DNA from: Variovorax ginsengisoli
Lineage (GTDB): Bacteria > Pseudomonadota > Gammaproteobacteria > Burkholderiales > Burkholderiaceae_C
NCBI RefSeq assembly: GCF_030486595.1
Contig: NZ_JAUJZH010000003.1
Location: 186,001-250,000, forward strand
Length of the DNA: 64,000 bases
Reading direction: 5' to 3'
Both the position numbers and the translations under genes were made by a program. Shown one piece after another: positions 34,049 to 42,662 of the stretch. A model generated the notes under the pieces. It searched no databases. It was not told the DNA's origin and saw only the letters and a program-made list of their open reading frames with translations. The first letter of the stretch is position 1, and each line of letters opens with the position of its first letter.

Positions 34049-34756
34049 TCAGGCGAACAGGCGCCCGTGGCCCGGCGAGCGCGCGTCGAGCCCGGCGCTT
34101 CGCACCAGGTCCCAGAAGCCCGCGGGCGAACTCGACACCACCGGCACGCCGAAGCGTGCCTCGACCTCGCGCACCGCGTCGAGCGTGACCAGGCCGCCGC
34201 ACGAGATCAGGATGCCGTCGGCGCCCGGACTCGCTTCGAAGACAGTCGCGCAAAGGTCGACCAGCACGGCGGTCGGCACCTCGCCGACCGCCTGCACGTC
34301 GGAGATCGACAGCCCCTGCAGCGCCAGCGGCTCGAAGTCGCTGTCCTCGAGGTAGCGCCGCAGATGCACGTTGACTTCGTCGATGTAGGCGGTGGCCACC
34401 GCGACCCGCCGCACGCCGAGGCTGCGCAGGCCGCCGACGATTGCGTTGCTCATCGTGCTGCAGGGCAGCCCGGTGGCGCGGGCCATCTCCTGCTGCAGCT
34501 CGCGGTTGAATGCGGCGCCGCGAAAGAAGCTCAGCGAGGTGCCCATCAGCGAGACCGCGGCCACGCCTTCGGCCTTGAGTTCGAGCGCTTTCTCGACCAC
34601 CGAGTCGATCACCTCGGTGTAGCCGCGGGTGGAAATCTCGCCGAGGCCGAGCCCGCGGGCGCTGAAGCGGATGCGCTCGCCGTACAGCAGCGGGCCATCG
34701 ACCGGCACCGCGCCGGCGGCCGGGGGAACGATCAGGCCCAAGTGCGCTTGCGTCAC
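34049..34756 (-). CDS. arylmalonate decarboxylase homologue (Asp/Glu racemase superfamily)
   Basis: This 235-aa protein starts with GTG one base after the Bug stop codon. It follows the arylmalonate decarboxylase pattern closely: LGLIVPPAAGAVPVDG, VVSLMGTSLSF-type block (G72-T73-S74), ATAYIDEVN (Y124), SCGGL with the single catalytic Cys (C186), and VVSSSPAGFWD. In the characterised enzyme the T-S pair, Tyr and Cys-Gly-Gly form the dioxyanion hole and proton donor; here they sit two positions earlier. A second Cys at the racemase position is absent, as expected for a decarboxylase. It removes CO2 from disubstituted malonates to give chiral acids. Neighbouring Bug protein and enolase-family enzyme suggest a malonate-derivative pathway. 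Confidence 0.88.
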   Translation of the reverse strand: MTQAHLGLIVPPAAGAVPVDGPLLYGERIRFSARGLGLGEISTRGYTEVIDSVVEKALELKAEGVAAVSLMGTSLSFFRGAAFNRELQQEMARATGLPCSTMSNAIVGGLRSLGVRRVAVATAYIDEVNVHLRRYLEDSDFEPLALQGLSISDVQAVGEVPTAVLVDLCATVFEASPGADGILISCGGLVTLDAVREVEARFGVPVVSSSPAGFWDLVRSAGLDARSPGHGRLFA

Positions 34757-34757
34757 T

Positions 34758-35777
34758 TCAGCTCCCTTCGGCCACGATGCGCTGGTCGGTGATGATGCGT
34801 TTCCAGCGTGCCGTCTCGTCGGCCAGATCCTTGCGCAGCTGCGCGGGCGGCGCGTAGGCGCGCAAGGTGCCTTGCGCGGCCGCCGCGGTGGCCGCCTCGG
34901 GGGTGTCGAGCACGGTCTTCACGGCCGCCGAGATCTTGTCGACGATGTCGTCGGGCGTGCCCGCCGGCGCCAACAGGAAGAGCCGCGGCGCGACGTCGAA
35001 GCCCGGCAGCGCATCGGCCAGCGGCGCCACGCCGTCGGCGCCGTCGAGCTTCGCCTTGTTCATGAGCGCCACCGCGCGCAGCTTGCCGGCCTTGGCCTGC
35101 GCCATGCCCGCCGTGGCGCTGACGACGCCGATCGGAACCTGCCCGCCGACCACGTCGGGCACGATCTGCGCGGCTCCGCGGTAGGGCACATGCACCACGA
35201 AGCTGCCGGTGGTCTGCTTGAGCATCTCGAAGCCCAGGTGCTGCACCGTGCCGACGCCCGAGGTGGCGAAGGAATAGCGGCCCGGATGGGTCTTGAGCTC
35301 GGTCACCAGTTCGGCCGGCGTGCGGGCCGGGAAGTCGTTGCCGGTGACGATCATCAGCGGCGAGACGAAGGCGCCCGCCACCGGCTTGAAGCTGGTCAGG
35401 GGATCGATCGCGATTTTCGGCTGCAGCAGCTTGGTGATCAGCATGGCGCTGTCGCCCATCATCAGCGTGTAGCCGTCAGGTGCCGCCTTGGCGACCAGGT
35501 CGGCCGCGATCATGCCGGTGGCGCCGGCGCGGTTCTCGACCACCACCTGCTGGCCCAGCACCGCCGGCAGGCGGGCGCTCAGGATGCGTGCCGCGGCGTC
35601 GACGCCGCCGCCGGCCGAATAGCCCACCACCAGGCGGATCGGCCGGTCGGGGTACTTCTGGGCCCAGGCGGCGCCCGTCATCCCGAGCGCCATTCCCAGG
35701 GTTCCCAGCGTTGCCAGGGTCGCCAGGCGCAGGGCCCGCCGGCGTGAGGATCGAGTCGCTTGCTGTCTCTTGTTCAT
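34758..35777 (-). CDS. Bug-type tripartite tricarboxylate transporter substrate-binding protein
   Basis: This 339-aa periplasmic binding protein of the TctC/Bug family has a signal peptide with an Arg-rich start (SSRRRALRLATLATLG) ending AWAQ. Mature-domain marks are KYPDRPIRLVVGYSAGGGVDAAARIL, NRAGATGMIAADLVAKAAPDGYTLMMG, VPYRGAAQIVPDVVGGQ and FLLAPAGTPDDIVDKI. GGAGA 6 bp upstream supports the ATG at 35777 over one at 35801. Such proteins bind carboxylates, often without linked membrane subunits, as here. Direct linkage to arylmalonate decarboxylase suggests it binds the malonate substrate. Confidence 0.9.
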   Translation of the reverse strand: MNKRQQATRSSRRRALRLATLATLGTLGMALGMTGAAWAQKYPDRPIRLVVGYSAGGGVDAAARILSARLPAVLGQQVVVENRAGATGMIAADLVAKAAPDGYTLMMGDSAMLITKLLQPKIAIDPLTSFKPVAGAFVSPLMIVTGNDFPARTPAELVTELKTHPGRYSFATSGVGTVQHLGFEMLKQTTGSFVVHVPYRGAAQIVPDVVGGQVPIGVVSATAGMAQAKAGKLRAVALMNKAKLDGADGVAPLADALPGFDVAPRLFLLAPAGTPDDIVDKISAAVKTVLDTPEAATAAAAQGTLRAYAPPAQLRKDLADETARWKRIITDQRIVAEGS

Positions 35778-35809
35778 CGTGTCTCCGTTGTCCTTGTCCA
35801 TGGCCTGCC

Positions 35810-36964
35810 TCAGGCTTTGCCCTTGCCGTGGGAGGTCGGGAGCTTCGCCAGCTCCCGCACCCGCTCCGCGTTGGGCGCGAAGCCGAGCCCCGGCGTCTCG
35901 GGCAGCGTGAGCCAGCCCTGGTCGGGCACCGGCAGGCCGTCGAAGATCTTCTTCAGCATCTCGACTGCGACGTAGTGGTATTCGACCATGCCGCCGTTGG
36001 CGACGCCCGCATGCAGGTGCATGTTGTGGAAGGGCCAGGCGCCGCCATTGTCGATCGGCACGTTGAAGGCCTGGGCCATGCCGGCGATCTTCAGGCACTG
36101 CGAGTAGCCGCCCGAGATCGTCACGTTGGGCTGCAGCACGTCGGCCGCCTGGTTGACCAGCAGGTCGCGGAAGCGGAAGGCCAGGCCTTCGTTCTGCCCG
36201 CAGGCCAGAGGGATCGTGGTGCGGCTGCGCAGCTGCGCCATCTGCCGCACGTCGTTCTGCGTCAGCGGCTCCTCGAAGAAGCTGATGCCGTAGGGCTCGA
36301 TGCGGCGCGCCAGCTGAGTCGCGTGGAACAGGTCGAGGCCGCAGTTGGCGTCGACGTAGAGCTTGACGTCAGGGCCCACGGCCTCGCGCACCGCGGCGAC
36401 GCGGCGCACGTCCTCGTCGATCACCTCGTCGATCGGGCGCGGCTCGTCGCGGCGCGCGAGCGCATGGCCGCCGACCGTCATCTTGAGCCGCTGGAAGCCC
36501 TGCGACACCCAGAGCTTCGCCGCCGCGGCGAGCTGGTCGCGCTCGAAGAAGCCGAAGCCGAAGGTGGCATAGACCGGGACCCGCGAACGCGCGCCGCCCA
36601 GCAGGCGCCACAGCGGCTGGCCCAATGCCTTGGCCTTGAGGTCCCACAGCGCGATGTCGAGCGCGGCGATCGCGTGGCTCGCGTAGCCGGTCTGGCCGCG
36701 CGGCGAGAGCAGCCAGTAGAGCTTCTCCCAGAGCCGCTCGGTGGCCATCGGGTCTTCGCCGATCAGCGCCGGGCCGGCCACTTCGCGCACCGCGGCGGCG
36801 ATGATCTCTTCTTCGGTGATGGCGGTCATGCCATGGCCCACCAGGCCGGTGTCGGTCTCGATCTCGGTCAGGCAGAGCGACAGCGAGGTCTGCTTGGCCA
36901 GGCCCAGCACGTCGATGGTGACCGGGATGTTCAGCGGCGTGGCGCTGACGCGGATGATCTTCAA
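35810..36964 (-). CDS. mandelate racemase/muconate lactonizing enzyme family protein
   Basis: This 384-aa member of the enolase superfamily has an N-terminal capping domain (to about residue 125) and a TIM barrel. In the barrel, RLKMTV gives the first catalytic Lys, VDANCGL and FEEPL give Asp and Glu metal ligands, GQNEG the third ligand region, and NGGAWPFHNMHLHAG the final strand. It abstracts a proton alpha to a carboxylate, with racemase, dehydratase or cycloisomerase outcome. It lies 32 bp upstream of the Bug gene in the decarboxylase operon and might process the alpha-substituted acid produced there. Confidence 0.88.
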   Translation of the reverse strand: MKIIRVSATPLNIPVTIDVLGLAKQTSLSLCLTEIETDTGLVGHGMTAITEEEIIAAAVREVAGPALIGEDPMATERLWEKLYWLLSPRGQTGYASHAIAALDIALWDLKAKALGQPLWRLLGGARSRVPVYATFGFGFFERDQLAAAAKLWVSQGFQRLKMTVGGHALARRDEPRPIDEVIDEDVRRVAAVREAVGPDVKLYVDANCGLDLFHATQLARRIEPYGISFFEEPLTQNDVRQMAQLRSRTTIPLACGQNEGLAFRFRDLLVNQAADVLQPNVTISGGYSQCLKIAGMAQAFNVPIDNGGAWPFHNMHLHAGVANGGMVEYHYVAVEMLKKIFDGLPVPDQGWLTLPETPGLGFAPNAERVRELAKLPTSHGKGKA

Positions 36965-37072
36965 GAATGTCTCCTTTGCTTGCTCGGTTGCGCGATTCTT
37001 GACGCGCGCGAGCGGGAGAACAATTCGTTTGTGGCGGGCGCGAGGCTTCGCGGGACGCGAAGGCTCGGGCTG

Positions 37073-37444
37073 CTATGACCAGCGCTGCACGGCCTCGGCG
37101 GTATCGCTCGGCCGGGTGTTGAAGCAGATGCGGGCGCCGGGGGCAGCCCGGTGCACGACGTTGATCAGCTGCTCGAACAGAAGAAAGTAGGCCGGGAGGG
37201 TCCGGATGCCGGCACCGATGACCACGCAATCGAAGGCCTTCTCGGACAGCTTCCGGGCCACCACGTCGGCAGCGGTCTCCCCGAGGTCGGTCAGGCACAG
37301 CTCGGCCTCGTACCCCAGGGCTGCGAGCTTCGCCTGGTCCGCTTCGAGCCCGGCCCGGACCTTGCCGGCGTTCATGTCGGGCATGCTGCTGAAGTCGACC
37401 AGCGTCGGCTCCAACCCGATCACCAGCACTTGCGTCTTCGTCAT
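37073..37444 (-). CDS. conserved hypothetical protein
   Basis: This 123-aa protein has a Rossmann-like pattern: TQVLVIGLEPTLVDFSSMPDM at the N-terminus, a central ELCLTDLGETAAD, then FDCVVIGAGIRTLPAYFLLFEQLINVVHRAAP. It resembles small stand-alone proteins of unknown function common in Proteobacteria. AGGAG lies just before the ATG at 37444. It sits between the LysR pair and the enolase-family gene, separated from the latter by 108 bp, so operon membership is uncertain. Confidence 0.6.
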   Translation of the reverse strand: MTKTQVLVIGLEPTLVDFSSMPDMNAGKVRAGLEADQAKLAALGYEAELCLTDLGETAADVVARKLSEKAFDCVVIGAGIRTLPAYFLLFEQLINVVHRAAPGARICFNTRPSDTAEAVQRWS

Positions 37445-37475
37445 GGGCTTCTCCTTCGAAAAGATCAAGGGCCGG

Positions 37476-38369
37476 TCAGGCCGGATCCGGCATCCGCAGA
37501 TGCTCCAGCACCGAACGCGCCGCCGCGGTCAGGTCCTGTTCGCGCCGCACGCACAGCAGGTGGCGGCGCATGGCCCAGGGCGCGTCGAGCCGCAGGCAGC
37601 GCAGCCGCAGGATCTGCAACTGCGGCAGGATGGCGGCGAAGGGCAGCACGCCGATGCCGATGCCCTGCTCGACCATGCGGCAGACCATGTCGAAGCTGCC
37701 GACCTGCATCCGCACCTTGAGCGGCACCTGGGCCTCGAGCGCCGCGGCGAGCAGCACGCGGTGCAGTGCCGTGCCTTCGCGAACCACGATATGGTCGTGC
37801 CGCAGCACCTCTTCGACGCCGACCCGCTTGCGGCGTGCCAGCGGATGGTCGCGTGCCACCACGACGGCGAGCTCGTCGCTGCGGTAGGCCAAGCATTCGA
37901 GCCCGTCGGCTGGCGTGTGGCCCTCGATGACGCCGATGTCGGCCAGGCCGCCGACCACGGCCTTGACCACCTCGGTGCTGGCGCGCTCCTGGAGGTCGAT
38001 CTTGAGCACCGGATGCAGCCGCAGGAAGGAGCCGATCTGCGCCGGCAGGAACTGGGCGATGGCCGATGCATTGGCCGTGATGCTGACCACGCCGGCCACG
38101 CCGTTCTGGAAGTCGTCGAGCTCGGCGCCGAGCCGGTCCATGGCCGACAGCACGGCGCGGGCATGCAGCAGCAGGCCGTGGCCGGCTGAAGTGAGCGTGA
38201 CGCCGCGCGCATGGCGCACCAGCAACGGCAGCTTGGCCCGCGCCTCGAGGTCGGAGATGCGCTTGCTGGCGGCGGCCAGCGCGATGTGGCAGCGCTTGGC
38301 GCCCTCGCTGATGCTGCCGTGGTCGGCCACGGCCACGAACAGGCGCAGCGATTTGAGGTCGGCCGACAT
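37476..38369 (-). CDS. LysR family transcriptional regulator
   Basis: This 297-aa regulator is of standard length. The N-terminal winged helix (LRLFVAVADHGSISEGAKRCHIALAAASKRISDLEARAKLPL) is followed by a periplasmic-binding-type effector domain (FLPAQIGSFLRLHPVLKIDL, ADIGVIEGH, MVEQGIGIGVLPFA). It lies 5 bp downstream of a second LysR gene and upstream of the decarboxylase operon on the same strand. LysR proteins usually activate adjacent metabolic genes in response to a substrate, here perhaps a malonate derivative (inference). Confidence 0.9.
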   Translation of the reverse strand: MSADLKSLRLFVAVADHGSISEGAKRCHIALAAASKRISDLEARAKLPLLVRHARGVTLTSAGHGLLLHARAVLSAMDRLGAELDDFQNGVAGVVSITANASAIAQFLPAQIGSFLRLHPVLKIDLQERASTEVVKAVVGGLADIGVIEGHTPADGLECLAYRSDELAVVVARDHPLARRKRVGVEEVLRHDHIVVREGTALHRVLLAAALEAQVPLKVRMQVGSFDMVCRMVEQGIGIGVLPFAAILPQLQILRLRCLRLDAPWAMRRHLLCVRREQDLTAAARSVLEHLRMPDPA

Positions 38370-38374
38370 CGGGC

Positions 38375-39277
38375 TCAGTCCGGCTTCGAGGGCTGGGCCA
38401 GGTAGTCGAAGAGTTCGCGTGCGGACGCCGGCAACTGCTCGCGGCTGCGCGCGATGATCTTGAGCTCGCGCTCGGCCCAGGCGTCGGTCAGCGGCACGGT
38501 CTTGATGCGAAGCGCGCGCGACAGGCGCCGCGCCGACGAGGCCGGCAGCACGCCGACCCCGACACCGGCCTCGATCATCAGGCAGATGGCCTCGAAGCTG
38601 CCGACCTGGATGCGGGGCGCGTAGTCGCGGCCCGCCAACTCGGCCTTGCGCAGCAGGAAGCGGTGGATCGCGCTGGCATGGTGCAGGCCGACATGCTGCT
38701 CCTCGAGGGTGTCGACGAAGGCCATCGCGCTGGCGTCGGCAAAGCGGTGGGCCGTGGGCACCACCAACACCAGCTGGTTGCGGCCGAAGGGGCGGGCGTC
38801 GAAGTCGCCGGTGTGGGCGTCGCCCGCGAGGATGCCGATGTCGGCGCCGCCGTCGGCCACCGAGCGCACGATCTCCTCGCTGAGGTATTCGCGCAGGTCG
38901 ACCTGCACCGCCGGATGCTGGGTCAGGAAGCCGGCCAGCTTCTCGGGCAGGTACTCGGTGATCGACGTGGTGTTGGCGAACACCCGCACGTGGCCCTTGA
39001 TGCCCTTGCCGAAATCCTGCATGTCGATGCGCAGGTGCTCCATCTGCTGCATCACGCGCTTGGCGTGATAGAGCAGGGCCTCGCCGGCGGCCGTGAGGTT
39101 CACGCCCTGGGCGGTGCGGTGCAGCAGCTTGCCGCCGATGGCCTCCTCCATCTGCTTGATGCGGGTCGAGGCCGCTGCGAGCGAGATGCAGGCGCGGTCG
39201 GCGCCGCGCGTGAGGCTGCGGGCCTCGGCGACGAAGGCGAAAAGCTTGAGGTCGAAAAGATCGAAGTGCAAGTTCAC
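38375..39277 (-). CDS. LysR family transcriptional regulator
   Basis: This 300-aa regulator starts with GTG at 39277, chosen because MNLHFDLFDLKLFAF is the usual LysR N-terminus; longer in-frame starts reach into the SDR gene. The helix-turn-helix (SLTRGADRACISLAAASTRIKQMEEAIG) resembles that of its neighbour (IALAAASKRISDLEA), and C-terminal blocks agree too (IEAGVGVGVLPASSARRL against MVEQGIGIGVLPFAAI). The two look like tandem duplicates that may answer to related ligands. Confidence 0.9.
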   Translation of the reverse strand: MNLHFDLFDLKLFAFVAEARSLTRGADRACISLAAASTRIKQMEEAIGGKLLHRTAQGVNLTAAGEALLYHAKRVMQQMEHLRIDMQDFGKGIKGHVRVFANTTSITEYLPEKLAGFLTQHPAVQVDLREYLSEEIVRSVADGGADIGILAGDAHTGDFDARPFGRNQLVLVVPTAHRFADASAMAFVDTLEEQHVGLHHASAIHRFLLRKAELAGRDYAPRIQVGSFEAICLMIEAGVGVGVLPASSARRLSRALRIKTVPLTDAWAERELKIIARSREQLPASARELFDYLAQPSKPD

Positions 39278-39308
39278 GGGCAGATTGTCCCGCAAGCTTG
39301 GGGGCTCG

Positions 39309-40214
39309 TCAGATCGGGTCCCAGCTGAACACATCGGCGGAGCGGTCGAGCGGATAGAAGCTGGCCCGCATCGCCGGCATCGCATGCTCGGCGATGGTCT
39401 GCGGCGTCCAGCCTTCGGAGCGGTGCACCGAACGCACCGGCCGCGGCTGGCTGATCAGCGATATCTCGTTGTTGCGCACCGAGAAGATCTGGCCGTTGAC
39501 CTCGTGCGCCGCATCGCTCGCCAGGTACACCGCCAGCGGGGCGATCTTCGACGGCGTCATCTGCTGGATCTTGGCCACGCGCGCCTTCTGCTCGTCGGTG
39601 TCGGTCGGGATGGCGCCGATCATGCGGCTCCAGGCGAAGGGCGCGATGCAGTTGGAACGCACGTTGAACTTCAGCATGTCGAGCGCGATCGACTTCGACA
39701 GCGCCGCGATGCCGAGCTTGGCGGCCGAGTAGTTGGCCTGGCCGAAGTTGCCGATCAGGCCCGAGGTCGAGGTCATGTGCACCATCGCGCCCGCGTTCTG
39801 TTCCTTGAAGAAGGTCGCGGCGGCGCGGCTCACGAAGTAGGTGCCGTACAGGTGGACCTTGATCACCGAATCCCACTCGTCGACCGACATCTTGTGGAAG
39901 AAGCGGTCGCGCAGGATGCCGGCGTTGTTGACCACCGCATCGATGCGGCCGAAGTTGTCGACCGCGCATTGCACCATGCGCGCCGCGCTGGCGGCATCGG
40001 CGACGCTGTCGGTGTTGGGCACCGCCTCGCCGCCGATCGCGTGGATCTCGTCGACCACCTGCTGCGCCGGACCGGCGCTGTGGCCGGCACCGTCGACCGC
40101 GGCGCCGATGTCGTTGACCACCACGCGGGCGCCGTGCCGCGCCATGGCCAGCGCGATGTCGCGGCCGATGCCGCCCCCCGCGCCGGTGACCAGAACCACT
40201 TTGCCTTCGACCAT
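39309..40214 (-). CDS. SDR family oxidoreductase (peroxisomal multifunctional enzyme type 2-like)
   Basis: This 301-aa protein is longer than a classical SDR. It resembles the dehydrogenase part of MFE-2/17beta-HSD4: TGAGGGIGRDIALAMARHGARVVVNDIGAAVDG, NNAGILRDRFFHKMSVDEWD, YSAAKLGIAALS and a C-terminal extension with SVHRSEGWTPQTI. It likely oxidises a 3-hydroxyacyl-CoA with NAD. GGAGA precedes the ATG. It is 100 bp downstream of the thioesterase gene and so may still belong to the operon with the CoA ligase and dehydrogenase. Confidence 0.88.
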   Translation of the reverse strand: MVEGKVVLVTGAGGGIGRDIALAMARHGARVVVNDIGAAVDGAGHSAGPAQQVVDEIHAIGGEAVPNTDSVADAASAARMVQCAVDNFGRIDAVVNNAGILRDRFFHKMSVDEWDSVIKVHLYGTYFVSRAAATFFKEQNAGAMVHMTSTSGLIGNFGQANYSAAKLGIAALSKSIALDMLKFNVRSNCIAPFAWSRMIGAIPTDTDEQKARVAKIQQMTPSKIAPLAVYLASDAAHEVNGQIFSVRNNEISLISQPRPVRSVHRSEGWTPQTIAEHAMPAMRASFYPLDRSADVFSWDPI

Positions 40215-40314
40215 CGGATTTCTCCAGAAACTTGCCTGCGGAATCGCCTGCGCAGGATGCCACGGGCGGCGCCGCCCGTGCTTCGGGATTCCGAAAGAGG
40301 GGCTTCAGTCCGCC

Positions 40315-41136
40315 CTAGTTCCGCTCGCGCACCACCAGCGTCTGCACGGCGGTGCCGATCGGGCCCCGCTCGTCATAGAGTCGCGACAGCGTGAGGCCGG
40401 CGCCGCTGGCGTCGACCTGGGTTTCCGACGACAGGCCGATCCATTCGCCCGCCGGCGCGCGGTGCAGGTGCAGGTTCAGGTCGGCATTCGAGAACAGGAA
40501 GCGGTCGGGCGGCAGCACCCAGCTGAGCCCGTTGCCGAAATCGGCCGCGGCGGCGGCGCGCATCGCGGGCGAGTTGGGCACCCCTTGCACCAGCGGCACC
40601 GCCAGCCGGAACCATGCGGCGCCCGGGCCGGGCCGGGAAACGTCGCCCTGGGCCGCCAGGGTGTCGACCGCGGTGGCGTAGAACGAGATGCCCTCGGGCA
40701 GCCCCGGGATGCGCAGCGGCTCGCTGCAATCCTGCGGCGCCGGCAGCAGGCGCGCTGGCGACGGACCGGGCAGGCCGTCGGGCAGGGCCAGCGCCTGGCC
40801 GCGCAGCATCAGCGCATGGCCGCGCGCCACCAGCGTGTCGCCGGCCAGCAGCTCGATGGTGAGGCGCGTGGTCGAGCGCGCGGACTGCATGCTGAAACGG
40901 GTGGCGAGCGGTGCGACCGGCACCGGCTTGACCAGCTCGACGGTCAGGCGCGCCAGCTGCCAGCCGGGTTCGTCGATGGCGCTTTCGGACACGTGCGCGA
41001 GCAGGGCGCTGGGAGCGCCGCCGTGCTGCGCGCGAGGGTCCCAGGGGCCGCGCGAGAGCGCGCTGGGCAGCCAGGCCTCGCCCTCGCGGGTGAAGACGGC
41101 GGCAGGGCGTTCGGATTCGATCGGGGGATGGGTCAT
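40315..41136 (-). CDS. acyl-CoA thioesterase, double-hotdog (TesB-like) type
   Basis: This 273-aa protein is built from two hotdog halves. The first carries WDPRAQHGGAPSALLAH near residues 30-50, the second SNADLNLHLHRAPAGEWIGL and LSRLYDERGPIGTAVQTL. The pattern DxNLHLHR...G is that of the TesB/YbgC-distant thioesterase family. It would hydrolyse acyl-CoA thioesters. Ten bases separate it from the upstream ligase gene, so it belongs to the ACAD-ligase-thioesterase operon. Confidence 0.82.
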   Translation of the reverse strand: MTHPPIESERPAAVFTREGEAWLPSALSRGPWDPRAQHGGAPSALLAHVSESAIDEPGWQLARLTVELVKPVPVAPLATRFSMQSARSTTRLTIELLAGDTLVARGHALMLRGQALALPDGLPGPSPARLLPAPQDCSEPLRIPGLPEGISFYATAVDTLAAQGDVSRPGPGAAWFRLAVPLVQGVPNSPAMRAAAAADFGNGLSWVLPPDRFLFSNADLNLHLHRAPAGEWIGLSSETQVDASGAGLTLSRLYDERGPIGTAVQTLVVRERN

Positions 41137-41146
41137 CGCCGTATTC

Positions 41147-42649
41147 TTACCGCAGCTGGTGCTTGAGCAGCTTGCCGGTCGCGGTGCGCGGCAGCGCCTC
41201 GCGCACTTCCCAGGCGCGCGGGATCTTGTAGCGCGCCAGCTGCGGCTCGAGGTACTTGCGCAGCGCGTCGCCGTCGAGCACCCGGGCCGGGCGTGCCACC
41301 ATCACCGCGGTCACGGTCTCGCCCCATTCGGGGTGCGGCCGGCCGATGACGGCCACGTCCTGCACGTCGGGATGCATCGCCAGCACGTCTTCGACCTCCT
41401 TCGAGTAGACGTTCTCGCCGCCGGTGACGATCATGTCGCGCAGCCGGTCGACGATGAAGAGGAAGCCGTCCTCGTCGATCCGCGCCAGGTCGCCGCTGCG
41501 GTACCAGCCCTCGTCGTCGAAGGCGGCGGCCGAGGCCTCGGGGTTGTCGAGGTAGCCCTTCATGATCGCGGGCGAGCGCAGGTGGATCTCGCCCACTTCG
41601 CCGGCCGAGCAGCGCTCGCCGTCGGCGCGGCGCACCTCGACCGCGACCCCCGGCACGCCGGCGCGGCCGATCGAGCCGGCCTTGGCGATCGCCTCTTCGG
41701 GGTAGAGCACCGTGCCCAGCGGGCCCGACTCGGTCATGCCGTAGACCTGCACGAAGCGGTCGCTGCGGTAGCTGTCGGCCAGCTTGCGTGCCATGTCGGC
41801 GCCCAGCGGCCCGCCGCCGTAGGCCCACACCCGCATCGCGCTGAAATCGTAGGACTGCAGCTCGGCCACCACCTGCAGCGGTGCCAGGAAGGCGATCGGC
41901 GCGCCGAAGGTGAAGCTGATGCGCTCCTGCGCCAGCGTGTCGAGGAAGGCCTTGGGCGCGTACTCGCGCAGCAACACCACGCTGCCGCCCATCAGCAGGG
42001 TGCCGAGCAGCCAGTTGTTGAGCGGCGACGAATGCCAGGCCGGCATCGCGATCAGGGTGCGCTCGTGGCGCGTGATCGAGGTGCTTGCGGCCGCGCACAC
42101 CGCAGCGAGGAACACGTTGGCATGGGTGTGCAGGCAGCCCTTGGGCTTGCCCGTGGTGCCCGAGGTGTAGAGGATCTCGGCCAGCGCGTCGGTGGCTGGC
42201 GGCGTGCCGCGCTCCAGGGGCGCGGCCTGCGCGAGCAGTTCGTCGAAGCTGGCCATGCCGGCGCCGGCGCTGTCGGTCGAGAGCCACGCCGGTGCATGCT
42301 CGACCTTCTGCGCGAGCGCCGCCAGTGCACCGTCGACCACGCACAGCTTGCTGCTCGAATGCCGCAGCACGTAGTCGACCTCGGGCGCCTGCAGCTTGTG
42401 GTTGACCGGCACCACCGCGGCCCCGAGCCGCCAGGCGCCGAACAGCGCGAGCACGAAGCCCTGCGTGTTGAAGCACAGCAGCGCCACGCGGTCGCCGGCG
42501 ACGATGCCCTGGCCGCGCAGCACGGTGGCGGCGCGGCGGCTCAGCTCTGCGAACTCGGCGTAGCTGTAGGAGCGGCCCGCGGCGCGCAGGAACTCCTTGC
42601 CCGGCTGCACCCGGGCGTGCTGGTCGAGGATCGAAACGAAATCCGTCAT
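41147..42649 (-). CDS. acyl-CoA synthetase (AMP-dependent ligase)
   Basis: This 500-aa ANL enzyme shows P-loop [64 protein letters not shown] and C-terminal PRTATGKLLKHQLR with the catalytic Lys. It activates a medium/long-chain or aromatic acid to its CoA thioester. It lies between the AidB-like dehydrogenase (13-bp gap) and thioesterase (10-bp gap) genes. All are divergent from the TetR gene, which probably controls them. Confidence 0.9.
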   Translation of the reverse strand: MTDFVSILDQHARVQPGKEFLRAAGRSYSYAEFAELSRRAATVLRGQGIVAGDRVALLCFNTQGFVLALFGAWRLGAAVVPVNHKLQAPEVDYVLRHSSSKLCVVDGALAALAQKVEHAPAWLSTDSAGAGMASFDELLAQAAPLERGTPPATDALAEILYTSGTTGKPKGCLHTHANVFLAAVCAAASTSITRHERTLIAMPAWHSSPLNNWLLGTLLMGGSVVLLREYAPKAFLDTLAQERISFTFGAPIAFLAPLQVVAELQSYDFSAMRVWAYGGGPLGADMARKLADSYRSDRFVQVYGMTESGPLGTVLYPEEAIAKAGSIGRAGVPGVAVEVRRADGERCSAGEVGEIHLRSPAIMKGYLDNPEASAAAFDDEGWYRSGDLARIDEDGFLFIVDRLRDMIVTGGENVYSKEVEDVLAMHPDVQDVAVIGRPHPEWGETVTAVMVARPARVLDGDALRKYLEPQLARYKIPRAWEVREALPRTATGKLLKHQLR

Positions 42650-42662
42650 GCTGCAATCCGCC

